64,000 nt of DNA from assembly GCA_001302245.1 (NCBI GenBank), contig LGYU01000001.1, forward strand, positions 1 through 64,000. Reading direction: 5' to 3'. The first letter of the stretch is position 1; the number at the start of each line of letters is the position of its first letter. Under the pieces are notes generated by a model that searched no databases, was not told where the DNA came from, and saw only the letters and a list, made by a program, of their open reading frames with translations. The position numbers were made by a program, and so were the translations under genes. Below are positions 55,101-63,780 of this stretch, piece by piece. This DNA comes from Chitinophagaceae bacterium PMP191F (GTDB lineage: Bacteria > Bacteroidota > Bacteroidia > Chitinophagales > Chitinophagaceae).

Positions 55101-56956
55101 AAACGTGCTATCGGCGGTTTGATATGGATGTAATTGGTTTTGATCAGCGTATCAGTACAACCATTACTGCCCACAATCAGTTTTACCGTAAAATAACCTG
55201 TATCCTGGTACAGGTGCGATGGGTTTTGCAGAAAAGAAGAACCCCCATCTCCGAAGCTCCAGATCCATTGGTCTGGTTGGGGTCCTGTGCTTTGATCTGT
55301 AAAACTTACAGTACGGAATGCACATACATCAGGGGGCAATCCTATAAAATTTACTACCGGTTTGTTACCTACTTTCACGGCAGATAATATTGTTACATCT
55401 CCGGTACAACCATCGGTAGTAGTGTATTTTAGTTTCAGCGTATAAGTGCCGGCAGTGGTATAGGTATGTTCCGGATGTTCTTCGGTGGCGGTACCGCCAT
55501 CACCAAAATCCCATTCCCATTTTTCGATACTGCCATTGTAAATTAAATAACCGGGACTGAATTTATAAGGAGCACATCCCTGTTGGGGTACATTGCTAAG
55601 TGATACAACAGGCAGCTTTACCCGTACAAAATTTATTTTCTTTATGGTATCGCTGCAACCTATGGCATTGGTAGCGATCAGTGTTACGTCATATTCACCG
55701 GGACTGGTATAGGTATGTTGCGGATTGGGATCTGTAGAAGTACTGCCATCACCAAACAGCCATTTAAAACCAACTGCACCGGATACGGTTTGTGTAAAAG
55801 AGGTGGTCAATGGTGGCTGGCAGGATGAGGTGTTGGTGCCGCTGAAATTGGCAGCCGGCCGGGCAAGTACCTGTATGGATTGAGTGGCAACATCATTACA
55901 GGCGCCAAAGTTGCTATTCAGGGTAACGGTGTAATTGCCGGGTGTATAATAGGTTTTAACTGGATTAAGACTGACAGAGAAATTTCCATCACCAAAATTC
56001 CAGGTAGCACCTGACGGAGCTGGTGAAGAAGTATTGGTTATACTAAAAGGTACACCAGCGCATATTGTGGCAGGGCTATTGAAACCAGCTTGTACGGAAC
56101 CGATAGTAATCGCATTTACCTTTTTCAGGGTATCTGCACAACCGGTATTGTTGCGGGTAATAAGTGTTACTGTATAGGAACCGGTATTGTTGTATGTATG
56201 TGAAGGATTGGCAGTAGCTGCATTGGTGCCATCACCAAAATCCCATACATAGGAAAGTGTTCCCGTACCGGCACTGGCAGCAGTAAAATTGATCGTGGTT
56301 GGCGGCTTGCAATTATTGGGTGCAGTTAATGTAAAATCGCTTTGTACGCCAGTGCTGATCTGGATATAATTGGTATTGCTGATGGTATTTGTACAACCAA
56401 AGGAGTTTTTAACACGTAGCGATACATTGTAATTGCCTTGCGCAGTATATACATGTGCAGGGTTTTGCGTAGTACCGGTGGTACCATCACCAAAATCCCA
56501 TTCCCAACCGGTAAGACTTCCATCTCCTGCCTGACTCAGGTCCTGGAACCGGATATTCAATGGAAAACAACCTGAAGTAGCTGATGCTGATAACTGTGCA
56601 ACAGGAGAAGCATATACTTTGATATAACCTGTTTTGGTTACAGTATTGGATTGAGTACCATCACTCACCGTCAGTTTTACCGTATATACACCTGGATTTA
56701 CATAAGAAGTGGCGGGATTTTGCAGTGAAGAATTGGTGCCATTACCAAGATCCCATTGCCAACTGGTGATATTACCTGTAGATTGATCTGTAAACCGTAC
56801 TGCGGTTAAGGGGGCACAACCTTCCGTTTTATCTGCAGAGAACGCTGCAGTCAATTGTGCATGGGTTTGCACAGCGCATATACTGATGCATATAAGCAAC
56901 AGCATGCGCATAAAGGGGAATCTCCCCATTAGCTGTAGGGTTGGTGTATGATTCAA
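52124..56956 (-). CDS. Giant PKD-repeat T9SS type B surface protein, paralog
   Basis: A 1610-residue paralog of the next gene downstream. The signal peptide ends near HAQ (about residue 34); Met10 or Met16 may be the true start. About 15 PKD modules follow; the ninth is degenerate (YYIWTLRKNG in place of WxFGDG). Then come three Ig-like modules, two with LSCSNC CxxC motifs, and a type B domain (PNTFSPNGDGNNDIFYPRGKG, IFNRWGEIVFEG). It lies 76 bases upstream of the second PKD gene on the same strand, so the two probably form one transcript with PorP/SprF and the HD protein. Confidence 0.9.
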   Translation of the reverse strand: MNHTPTLQLMGRFPFMRMLLLICISICAVQTHAQLTAAFSADKTEGCAPLTAVRFTDQSTGNITSWQWDLGNGTNSSLQNPATSYVNPGVYTVKLTVSDGTQSNTVTKTGYIKVYASPVAQLSASATSGCFPLNIRFQDLSQAGDGSLTGWEWDFGDGTTGTTQNPAHVYTAQGNYNVSLRVKNSFGCTNTISNTNYIQISTGVQSDFTLTAPNNCKPPTTINFTAASAGTGTLSYVWDFGDGTNAATANPSHTYNNTGSYTVTLITRNNTGCADTLKKVNAITIGSVQAGFNSPATICAGVPFSITNTSSPAPSGATWNFGDGNFSVSLNPVKTYYTPGNYTVTLNSNFGACNDVATQSIQVLARPAANFSGTNTSSCQPPLTTSFTQTVSGAVGFKWLFGDGSTSTDPNPQHTYTSPGEYDVTLIATNAIGCSDTIKKINFVRVKLPVVSLSNVPQQGCAPYKFSPGYLIYNGSIEKWEWDFGDGGTATEEHPEHTYTTAGTYTLKLKYTTTDGCTGDVTILSAVKVGNKPVVNFIGLPPDVCAFRTVSFTDQSTGPQPDQWIWSFGDGGSSFLQNPSHLYQDTGYFTVKLIVGSNGCTDTLIKTNYIHIKPPIARFYAVQSCNAKLSVNFTDNSIGANSWSWNFGDGSTSTDRNPVHQFAQKGTYNVSLTVKNDTCEHTTVSPVVIVVETADFSVNNTTPCRNTPIQLTALNSDPRYVSYYIWTLRKNGAVYTTLSGSTPNFALSEPGTYTVQLDIVDVMGCRSSVTKTDYITVYGPTADFLVTANGVCTNTTVVFNDLSKTDGTNTISKWIWSYGDGTSDTLTAPPFSHQYAQAGNFNTQLTVIDNIGCSHSVIRYSSVFISKPQVLFISPDSLSCEGKPVQFTNQSSGNTLTWQWNFGDGTASAATTPSHTFSAEGDYTIKLKATDRYGCSDSLTKTAYIRIHNPKALFAASKTEATCPPLVVDFTNQSTNSTRLRWDFGDGTSANVANPTHFYTYPGVYTAKLIVTGNGGCVDTFKQVITVRGPRGSFTYNKASGCEPVNVQFTGTTSDDIVFVWDFNDGNIEQTADARIAHAYTAPGAYLPKMILVDPQGCRVPINGTDSIYVYGAKAKFGLSRQTLCDSGLVKFYDSTIANEAITSYKWTFGDGSTSITANPSHFYTQPGNYEVILNVTTRTGCTSTTRVSIPIKIVPTPIVAIKAIDTACVPATMQFNGDIVKNDTSVLRWQWNFGNGRTATQQNPAPVSYTAAGSYSTRLIATNSTGCADTVYKPLTVYPLPGIEAGSDQTICLGNATQLRATGGVEYQWQPTTALSCSNCATPQASPTQNIRYHLTGKSIHGCIATDSMIVQVKKPFHIRVSRGDTLCNGESVQLGASGAELYTWYPSLGLDNIHSDKPKATPGSTITYQVIGDDDAHCFADTGYVKVVVYPIPAIKAGPDQSVAVGSSVTLSPVISPDVNRISWTPSTWLSCSNCASPVAAPKQTITYTLRVTNEGGCTSSDQVTLSVFCDNSNLFMPNTFSPNGDGNNDIFYPRGKGLFRIKTLRIFNRWGEIVFEGTNFDANDASKGWDGRYKNQPAPQDVYVYSIDIICENQVVLNYKGNIALIR

Positions 56957-57048
56957 GCGTGTTTCGGGTTTGGAGCAGGTACGGGGTTAATCAGAGCCAA
57001 TTAGTGCCACACAAAAATCATACAAAATAAAGACCGGGAAATGGGTTA

Positions 57049-57468
57049 TCAGGATTTTTTTCGCAAATGGAGCTGGTTTTTACCCGTTTCAGTTGTCATT
57101 AAAGCTTCTACGTAGTCCCAATAGGTATCTGTAAGCAGCCAGATACCATTTAGTTTTTTCACTGGTTCTCCTATATTGGGAAAATTGGAGGAAATAGTAC
57201 GTGTATTGATATCGCCTGTCCAGGTACCATTGGCTGTATTGCCATCTTTGGTACCGGTAACTGTCCCGTTTTCAGAAAAGCGAAATTCATATCCCTGGAA
57301 GCCGGCGGTAATATCGCTGGTGTCTTCTTTATATTGTTCTACTATCCATACACCATTGGTAATAGCGCTTACCAGCATATCTTGTTTTTTCTGCTCAATA
57401 AACTTCTTACAGGAAAAAACAGCAAATAATGCAAAGCAAACACAGATAAGGGGTAAAGGTTTTTTCAT
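57049..57468 (-). CDS. Lipocalin-like lipoprotein, unknown function
   Basis: A 139-residue lipoprotein with lipobox VFSC and lipidated Cys20. After a short charged linker the body shows NGVWIVEQYKED, FRFSENGTVTGTKDG and NGTWTGDINTRTI, a pattern seen in Bacteroidota lipocalin-like proteins where WxVxxY and F.ENG strands recur. No ligand can be named. It lies between the PKD operon and the M32 peptidase terminator. Confidence 0.75.
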   Translation of the reverse strand: MKKPLPLICVCFALFAVFSCKKFIEQKKQDMLVSAITNGVWIVEQYKEDTSDITAGFQGYEFRFSENGTVTGTKDGNTANGTWTGDINTRTISSNFPNIGEPVKKLNGIWLLTDTYWDYVEALMTTETGKNQLHLRKKS

Positions 57469-57519
57469 ACGCTTTGGTTAGGTGCGTTGGTCATTTACAG
57501 ACTGAAGTTCTGTAATAAA

Positions 57520-57569
57520 ACGAATATCCATGTCTCTTCATTGTATAATCAATGTACAGACATGGATAT
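57520..57569 (-). terminator. Long hairpin, probable terminator of the M32 peptidase gene
   Basis: ATATCCATGTCT (57524-57535) pairs perfectly with AGACATGGATAT (57558-57569). An inner CATTG/CAATG stem closes on the loop TATAAT. On the minus strand it is followed by TCGTTTTATT. It lies 55 bases after the peptidase stop. Confidence 0.6.
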
Positions 57570-57623
57570 CGTATTGAAAAACAATATATTAATTATTATC
57601 TCTGCTGATTTTGTTGGTCAGAT

Positions 57624-59132
57624 TCAGAAATCATAAATGGCCTTGTATTTATCGTGCAGGTAACCGATAAAATGCTGTGTATCCAGGGTACTGCCGTTTA
57701 CCTGGTAGCTCAGTTGCTCGCTGGTATAGGTACGGCCGCTGGCGTGTATATGTGTACGGAGCCACCCCAGCAATTCAGCGGTGTTACCACCCTGTATTTT
57801 CTTATCCAGGCCTGGTATAGCCTTTTGTGCAGTACCGTAAAACTGTGCTGAATAAAAACTACCCAAACTGTAAGTAGGGAAATAGCCAAAGCTACCATGG
57901 CTCCAGTGTACATCCTGCAAACAACCTCTTTTATGGTCTGGTACCTGCACACCCAGGTATTGCGCATATTTTTCATTCCAGTATACAGGAATGTCGGCAA
58001 CTTGTAAGGAGCCTTCTAGCAAGGCTTTTTCCAGTTCATAACGGACCATGATGTGAAAATGATAGGTCAGTTCATCGGCTTCGGTACGTATCAGCGATGG
58101 CTCTACTTTGTTGATGGCTTTATAGAACTGTTCTGCTGTAGCCTGTTGCAGTTGCTGGGGAAAGTATTGTTGCAGTACAGGAAAATACCTTTCGCAAAAG
58201 GCGCGGCTGCGGCCTACATGATTTTCCCATAAACGTGATTGGGATTCGTGTATGGTGAAAGATGCAGCTTCTCCCAGTGGCAGGCCGTATTGGCTGTCGG
58301 GCAATCCTTGTTCGTACAACGCGTGTCCCAGTTCGTGAATGCAGCTCCAGGTCATATTGCTGAAATCGTTCTCGTCAATACGCGTGGTGATGCGTACATC
58401 ATGACTATTAAAATTGGTGGTGAAAGGATGTTCTGCAATATCCTGTCTGCCGGCTTCAAAATCATATCCCAGTTCACGCAATACCTGCATACCAAAATCC
58501 CACTGTAGGGTGCGTGGGTAATGGCGGTGCAGCAAACTGTTATCTACCTGCGGACGTGATTGTATTTTTGTGAGCAGATCTTTTAGAGGTCCGCGTATAT
58601 CGTTGAACACTTTATCCAGCAATTGTACGGTAGAGCCTTTATCATGATCATTCAGCAAGGCATCATACGGATGCTGACTGTATCCCAACAGTTCTGCTTC
58701 CTGTTTTTTGAGGGTTACCAGTTCTGAAAGATCATTGGCAAATAATGAAAAGTCATTGGCTTTGCGTGCTTCTATCCAGCTATGGAAACTTTTATTGATG
58801 GTTTCTGTGAGCTTGCGTACAAAAGAGGCATCAAACTTTTTCTGACGTTCGTAATCTTCCAGTGTCAGCTCCACATTTCTTTTTTCTGCCGGCTGCAGGT
58901 CATTGCGGCTGTACAGTTCCTGCAACAGTGCGCCCAGTTTTTCATCGGTAAAAAGTTTATGGGCTATTTCGGACAGGGTAGCTATCTGCTGACCGCGTAT
59001 AGCGGCCCCTTTGGGTGGCAGATAGGTTTCCTGGTCCCATTGCAATACAGCAGAGGCATAACGTACATCTGCAATACTATGCATACTGACCATGTATTCA
59101 TTGTAGAGTGCGGGGGTAACAACATTCGTCAT
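57624..59132 (-). CDS. Carboxypeptidase, peptidase family M32
   Basis: A 502-residue cytoplasmic zinc carboxypeptidase of the thermostable carboxypeptidase 1 type. The HEXXH motif IHELGHALYEQG gives zinc ligands His266 and His270 with catalytic Glu267. HESQSRLWEN supplies the third ligand, Glu296. The family's YDALLNDHDKG and QDVHWSHGSFGYFPTYSLG are present. The length matches the family (about 500). It removes C-terminal residues from peptides. It is monocistronic, with a hairpin after it and divergent from the TonB-plug gene. Confidence 0.94.
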   Translation of the reverse strand: MTNVVTPALYNEYMVSMHSIADVRYASAVLQWDQETYLPPKGAAIRGQQIATLSEIAHKLFTDEKLGALLQELYSRNDLQPAEKRNVELTLEDYERQKKFDASFVRKLTETINKSFHSWIEARKANDFSLFANDLSELVTLKKQEAELLGYSQHPYDALLNDHDKGSTVQLLDKVFNDIRGPLKDLLTKIQSRPQVDNSLLHRHYPRTLQWDFGMQVLRELGYDFEAGRQDIAEHPFTTNFNSHDVRITTRIDENDFSNMTWSCIHELGHALYEQGLPDSQYGLPLGEAASFTIHESQSRLWENHVGRSRAFCERYFPVLQQYFPQQLQQATAEQFYKAINKVEPSLIRTEADELTYHFHIMVRYELEKALLEGSLQVADIPVYWNEKYAQYLGVQVPDHKRGCLQDVHWSHGSFGYFPTYSLGSFYSAQFYGTAQKAIPGLDKKIQGGNTAELLGWLRTHIHASGRTYTSEQLSYQVNGSTLDTQHFIGYLHDKYKAIYDF

Positions 59133-59335
59133 AATCTGGTAATTTGAAAACCGGCGCTAAAATCCGAAAATGTTTGGAATAGCATTTTTTTATTATAGAA
59201 ACAATCTGCAACGTTATTGTTTGGCCGCCGGTACTGTTTTTTATTTGTTTGTTAATGGCTTTAACAATTCGTAGACAAATTTTAATCAATTTTACCGCAG
59301 CAATGCCATTAATTTGTTAAAAGATTCTTTCTCGC

Positions 59336-61765
59336 ATGAAACGCATCCTTACTACTTGCTTTACTGCTATACTGTTTCTCCTGTTGTGGCATGACCGGGT
59401 ACAGGCCCAAAAGCTCGATTCTATGATCAATGCTTACGGAGAGAGTTTTCCGCAGGAAAAGATCCATATACATTTTGATAAACCTGTTTATAATCCCGGC
59501 GAAACCATCTGGTTCAAAGCCTATCTGTATGCAGGTATACAGCCTTCTACCGTGAGTAAAAACTTTTATGCGGAATTGCTGGATCCCATTACCGGTAAAG
59601 TATTACAACGCAGGGTGCTGCCTGTATTTGAGTCTTCCACATCGGGCAGTTTTGACTTGCCACTTACTTATACAGGTACTTCTATTGTTTTCAAAGCATA
59701 TACCACCTGGATGCTGAATTTTGATACCGCTTTCCTGTATACCAAAAACATAACCATTCCCCGGAAACCGGTAGCAGCTACTGCTGCAACAGCAGTACCC
59801 AAACAGGTAACACAACTCAGCTTTTTACCAGAAGGTGGCGACCTGGTTACGGGTCTTGAATCTATCGTTGCTTTCAAGGCTACTGATAAATTTGGCCAGC
59901 CGGTAGAAGTAAGCGGGGTTATCAAAAATTCAAAAGGTGTTACCGTTGCTCCTTTCAGCAGTGTACACGATGGTATGGGGCGTGTGGTACTGGAACCGCA
60001 GGCAGGTGAAACCTATATGGCAGAGTGGCAGGATAATAAAAAACAGTCGTATAAAACATCATTGCCCGCGCCGTTGCCTTCCGGCGCTGTATTGCGTACC
60101 ACCCAGCTCAACAATATGCAGTCGTTCAGTGTACGCAGAACTGAAAATCCAGGCGAGAATCTGAAAACATTGTATCTGCTGGCTTACTTCAATCAGCAGG
60201 TAGTGTACAAAGCGCGGTTGAACCTGTCTGAAAGCTTTATGACCAGTGGCGCTATACCATTGGCAGGATTTCCTACCGGTATATTACAGCTTACATTGTT
60301 TGACGGCAACTGGAAAGCATTGGCAGAGCGTATTGTGTTTATCAATAAAGAAGACTATTCTTTTACTGCCAAAGTGGTTCCTACTTTAAAAGGGCTGACA
60401 AAGCGTGCAAGAAATGAGTTTGTGGTAGAAGTGCCCGATACATTGAAATCGAATCTGTCGGTGTCTGTTACAGATGCCGGTGCCAGCAAAACAGACCCGG
60501 ATGAAGACAATATTATTTCGCGTTTGTTATTGTGTGGCGATCTGAAAGGATATGTACACAATCCCTATTATTACTTCCTGGGAAATGATGATACCATCCG
60601 CTCACATCTTGACCTGGTAATGCTAACCAATGGATGGCGTCGTTTTAAATGGGAAGATCTGGCAGCCGGAAAACTGCCTGAGATAAAATATCCGCGCGAA
60701 AATTATCTTGCTTTAAATGCCAATATTACTGGTTTACTGCCCAGCCAGATACCACCCAATGCACAACTGAATGTGTTTCTGGAAGCCAAAGATTCTTCAC
60801 GTCAGTTCTTTGCATTGAGTAAGAAACCTGATGGTAAATTTCATGAGGAAGGATTGATCTTTTTTGATACGGTAAAAGTGTATTACCAGTTCAATAAGGA
60901 TCAGAAACTGGCTAATAAAGCAGTGGTCACTTTTGATAATGGCGTTTGGCGCGGATATGGAGTAACTTCGCCTGACAGTAGTTGGCGTATTCCCATGCCG
61001 CTGGATACTTCTTTACTTGCACGTTCCCGCTATTTTGCTGCAGAAAATGAGCGCATACGGCCGGATATGAATAAAAAAGTAAAAATGCTGGATGCAGTAA
61101 CCGTGCGTGCGCGTACGCGAACCAAAGAACAGCAGATGGAAGATAAATATGCCAGTGGTTTGTTTAAAGGCGGCGACGGATACAGTTTTAATATGATAGA
61201 TGATCCTGTGGCGCAAAGTTCCATGGACATTTTCCAATACCTGCAGGGACGTGTAGCCGGTTTGCAGATCAACCGTGGCGGAGGGTCAGTAAGTTTATCC
61301 TGGAGACAGGCTACTCCATCATTGTTCCTGGATGAAATGCCGGTAGATGCTACCATGCTGCAGAATATTCCGGTAACAGATATTGCGTATGTAAAAGTGA
61401 TGCGTCCGCCATTTTTTGGCGCATCCGGTGGTGGCGCTGGTGGTGCAATTGCTGTGTATACCCGCAAAGGTGATGAAAGAGCCAAGGGTAGCGACATAAG
61501 CGGTGGAATGGATAAAGGTTCATTGGCAGGATACTCTGCTCCAAAAGAATTCTTCTCTCCTGATTATTCAAAAGAATCTCCGCTGAATGATGTGGATGAT
61601 GTCCGCAGCACGTTGTACTGGAGTCCTTACATTTTAACAGATGCTGCCAACAAAAGAGTAACAGTACATTTTTATAACAATGATATTTCCCGTCGTCTGC
61701 GTATAGTGCTGGAAGGTATGAATGAAGAAGGCAAGCTGACCAGGGTAGAAAAGATCATAGAATAA
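59336..61765 (+). CDS. Barrel-less TonB-plug protein with MG2-like N-terminus
   Basis: An 809-residue exported protein. Signal peptide to about 24 (VQAQ). MINAYGESFPQEKIHIHFDKPVYNPGETIWFKAYLY opens an MG2/alpha-2-macroglobulin-like beta domain. More beta-sandwich domains run to about 580. AVTVRARTR then leads into a TonB-receptor plug-like domain (about 630-720: IFQYLQGRVAGLQI, LFLDEMPVDATMLQNIPVTDIAYVKVMRP, GGAIAVYTRKG). There is no room for a 22-strand barrel, so it is not a transporter by itself. The family is widespread in Bacteroidota with unclear role. A perfect 19-bp hairpin follows. Confidence 0.85.
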   Translation: MKRILTTCFTAILFLLLWHDRVQAQKLDSMINAYGESFPQEKIHIHFDKPVYNPGETIWFKAYLYAGIQPSTVSKNFYAELLDPITGKVLQRRVLPVFESSTSGSFDLPLTYTGTSIVFKAYTTWMLNFDTAFLYTKNITIPRKPVAATAATAVPKQVTQLSFLPEGGDLVTGLESIVAFKATDKFGQPVEVSGVIKNSKGVTVAPFSSVHDGMGRVVLEPQAGETYMAEWQDNKKQSYKTSLPAPLPSGAVLRTTQLNNMQSFSVRRTENPGENLKTLYLLAYFNQQVVYKARLNLSESFMTSGAIPLAGFPTGILQLTLFDGNWKALAERIVFINKEDYSFTAKVVPTLKGLTKRARNEFVVEVPDTLKSNLSVSVTDAGASKTDPDEDNIISRLLLCGDLKGYVHNPYYYFLGNDDTIRSHLDLVMLTNGWRRFKWEDLAAGKLPEIKYPRENYLALNANITGLLPSQIPPNAQLNVFLEAKDSSRQFFALSKKPDGKFHEEGLIFFDTVKVYYQFNKDQKLANKAVVTFDNGVWRGYGVTSPDSSWRIPMPLDTSLLARSRYFAAENERIRPDMNKKVKMLDAVTVRARTRTKEQQMEDKYASGLFKGGDGYSFNMIDDPVAQSSMDIFQYLQGRVAGLQINRGGGSVSLSWRQATPSLFLDEMPVDATMLQNIPVTDIAYVKVMRPPFFGASGGGAGGAIAVYTRKGDERAKGSDISGGMDKGSLAGYSAPKEFFSPDYSKESPLNDVDDVRSTLYWSPYILTDAANKRVTVHFYNNDISRRLRIVLEGMNEEGKLTRVEKIIE

Positions 61766-61784
61766 GAAACATTACTAACCTGTA

Positions 61785-61825
61785 ATAACAACAATGCCGC
61801 TGTACCACAGCGGCATTGTTGTTAT
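61785..61825. terminator. Bidirectional hairpin between convergent genes
   Basis: A perfect 19-bp stem (61785-61803 with 61807-61825) has a 3-base loop, ACC, and the core AATGCCGCTGT/ACAGCGGCATT. It lies between the plus-strand stop at 61765 and the minus-strand stop at 61837 and can serve both, although T runs are short. Confidence 0.8.
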
Positions 61826-61836
61826 GTATACTTTAT

Positions 61837-62406
61837 TTAGTTTTTGAGCACTGTAATGGTCTTGTCTGCATTTTTCTCAACAGCGGAAGCAGAATCCGCA
61901 ATCGGTGCTGTCAATTTATTGTTGTAGGTAAGTATAAACTGGTGATACAGTGGCAGCATTGGACCATTGAAACGTATCTGGTCATTTTTTCTGTCATCAA
62001 TAGTGCCTGCAACCAGCAAGGTATCCCGTACAGATTGCACACTGAATGTGATTTCGTAAGCTACAGCTGTATCTTTTTTGTTGATCTCAATATCATAAAA
62101 ATGATGCTGGTCCAGCGTAAGATAAAAAGTGGCAGCACTGTACTGTTTGTTGAACGTATTCTTACCGTTCCCTAGCGATACCTGTTGTAACGGAATGGAA
62201 TCGTAAAGCCACCAGGCACTGTCACGGTAGTAAACTTCCGCAGGATTGTAGGCTACAAATAGTTTCAATTGATTTTTGATGGAATCCGGCGTGTTTACCA
62301 GTGAAATAGTATCTGCCTTGCCATTACCTGCCGGGCGTTTGGCAAGAAAATACATAATGCCACCCGCCAGGATGGTACAGAGCAGGATGATCCACGTAGT
62401 TCGCAT
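61837..62406 (-). CDS. Membrane-anchored protein of unknown function
   Basis: A 189-residue protein with one N-terminal membrane segment (about 4-22: WIILLCTILAGGIMYFLA) and an extracytoplasmic domain of mixed beta character (NGKNTFNKQYSAATFYLTLDQHHFYDIEINKKD). No motif is recognised and there is no lipobox. It converges with the TonB-plug gene and diverges from the Nif3-like gene. Confidence 0.7.
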   Translation of the reverse strand: MRTTWIILLCTILAGGIMYFLAKRPAGNGKADTISLVNTPDSIKNQLKLFVAYNPAEVYYRDSAWWLYDSIPLQQVSLGNGKNTFNKQYSAATFYLTLDQHHFYDIEINKKDTAVAYEITFSVQSVRDTLLVAGTIDDRKNDQIRFNGPMLPLYHQFILTYNNKLTAPIADSASAVEKNADKTITVLKN

Positions 62407-62585
62407 AGACTGTTTTTTCGATTGGCAATCAGGTTGGTAGAAAAAGATACTGAATCTATTGCAATTTGCATGCCTTGACAGCAGTAAAGTTTTAACAATC
62501 AGGTGTACATACCGGGTGTTTTTTGATTGTTAAGTTTCTTACCTGTTGAAATAAAAGGCGCTGGATACAACGGTATTGATTCCCG

Positions 62586-62593
62586 TATCTTTG
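62586..62593 (+). promoter_or_regulatory. TAnnTTTG -7 element before the Nif3-like gene
   Basis: TATCTTTG matches the -7 consensus 21 bases before ATG 62615. No good TTTG is seen at -33. It supports the start at 62615 over the upstream ATG 62576, which would be 5' of the transcription start. Confidence 0.5.
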
Positions 62594-62614
62594 ATCGTCT
62601 CATTTCTTTTATAC

Positions 62615-63712
62615 ATGAAAATTGCAGATATCATAGCGCAACTGGAGCGCATAGCGCCCCCGTCTTTACAGGAATCTTACGACAATGCGGGTTTGCTTAC
62701 CGGCGATGCTTCCTGGCCCTGCACAGGTATTGTTTGTTCACTGGATGCAACAGCAGAAGTGGTACAGGAAGCTATTGACAAAGGGTGCAACCTGGTGGTA
62801 GCGCATCATCCTGTTATTTTCGGTGGTCTGAAAAAGATCAATGGAAAAAATTATGTGGAAAAGACCATTATCAGCGCCATTAAACATGATATTGCTATTT
62901 ATGCTATCCATACTAATCTTGATAATGTTATTACCGGCGTAAATGCTTTTATGGCCGACAGGTTGGGACTGATCAACAGAAAAGTGCTGGCACCCAAATA
63001 CGCTACTTTGCGCAAGCTGTTCACCTTTGTGCCGGTGGCACAGGCCGAACAGGTGCGTACGGCTATCTTTAGTGCTGGGGCAGGTCATATAGGGCATTAC
63101 AGCGAATGCAGTTTTGCCACGGAAGGCACGGGCTCTTTTAAAGGAGATGATACTACCAATCCCTTCGTCGGTACACCCGGAACAAGGCATTATGAGAACG
63201 AACTGAAAATTGAAGCAGTATTTCCGGCTTACCTGCAACAGGGTATTGTACAAGCAATGATAGCAGCCCACCCGTACGAGGAAGTGGCCTATGACGTGGT
63301 TGAATTGGCCAATCCGCAACCAGGCATAGGGTCAGGACTGGTGGCCGAACTGCCGGAACCCCTGGAAGAAACAGTTTTTTTAACGTTACTGAAACAACAG
63401 TTTGAGCTTGTCTGCATACGGCATACTCCATTGCGCGGCAGGCCGGTTAAAAAGATAGCGCTCTGCGGAGGTGCTGGTAGTTTTTTGATTTCCAAAGCTT
63501 TAGGAGCCGGGGCTGACTTTTTTGTGACGGGCGATATGAAATACCACGAATTTTTTGATGCCAATGGCCGGCTGGTGATTGCCGACATTGGTCATTATGA
63601 AAGCGAGCAATTTACCATAGACTTACTGGTAGCTGTTTTGCGGGAAAAATTTACTACCTTTGCCGTCCTCAAAACAGAAGTAAATACCAACCCGGTCCGT
63701 TACTTTTTGTAG
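62615..63712 (+). CDS. Nif3-like dinuclear metal centre protein with PII/CutA-like insert
   Basis: A 365-residue protein of the Nif3/YqfO family (often annotated GTP cyclohydrolase 1 type 2). VVAHHPVIFGGL gives the His pair of the dinuclear metal site, and DIGHYESEQF near the C-terminus gives the remaining His/Glu. The middle insert (about 130-235: FTFVPVAQAEQVRTAIFSAGAGHIGHYSEC to HPYEEVAYDV) is the PII/CutA-like domain of the long family form. The activity is uncertain in most members. The 3' end holds a TACCTTTG motif that might serve the next gene. Confidence 0.9.
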   Translation: MKIADIIAQLERIAPPSLQESYDNAGLLTGDASWPCTGIVCSLDATAEVVQEAIDKGCNLVVAHHPVIFGGLKKINGKNYVEKTIISAIKHDIAIYAIHTNLDNVITGVNAFMADRLGLINRKVLAPKYATLRKLFTFVPVAQAEQVRTAIFSAGAGHIGHYSECSFATEGTGSFKGDDTTNPFVGTPGTRHYENELKIEAVFPAYLQQGIVQAMIAAHPYEEVAYDVVELANPQPGIGSGLVAELPEPLEETVFLTLLKQQFELVCIRHTPLRGRPVKKIALCGGAGSFLISKALGAGADFFVTGDMKYHEFFDANGRLVIADIGHYESEQFTIDLLVAVLREKFTTFAVLKTEVNTNPVRYFL

Positions 63713-63780
63713 TGAGCCGTTCCGAAGACCGGTATGCTACAGGCACCGGAAACAACAAATTCAGAAACAAGAAATTCTAT

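Noticed and set aside
63655-63662. TACCTTTG motif as a promoter for the zinc-ribbon gene
   Set aside because: It lies in the Nif3-like coding region and the nearest TTTG is only 14 bases upstream, too close for -33; kept only as a remark.
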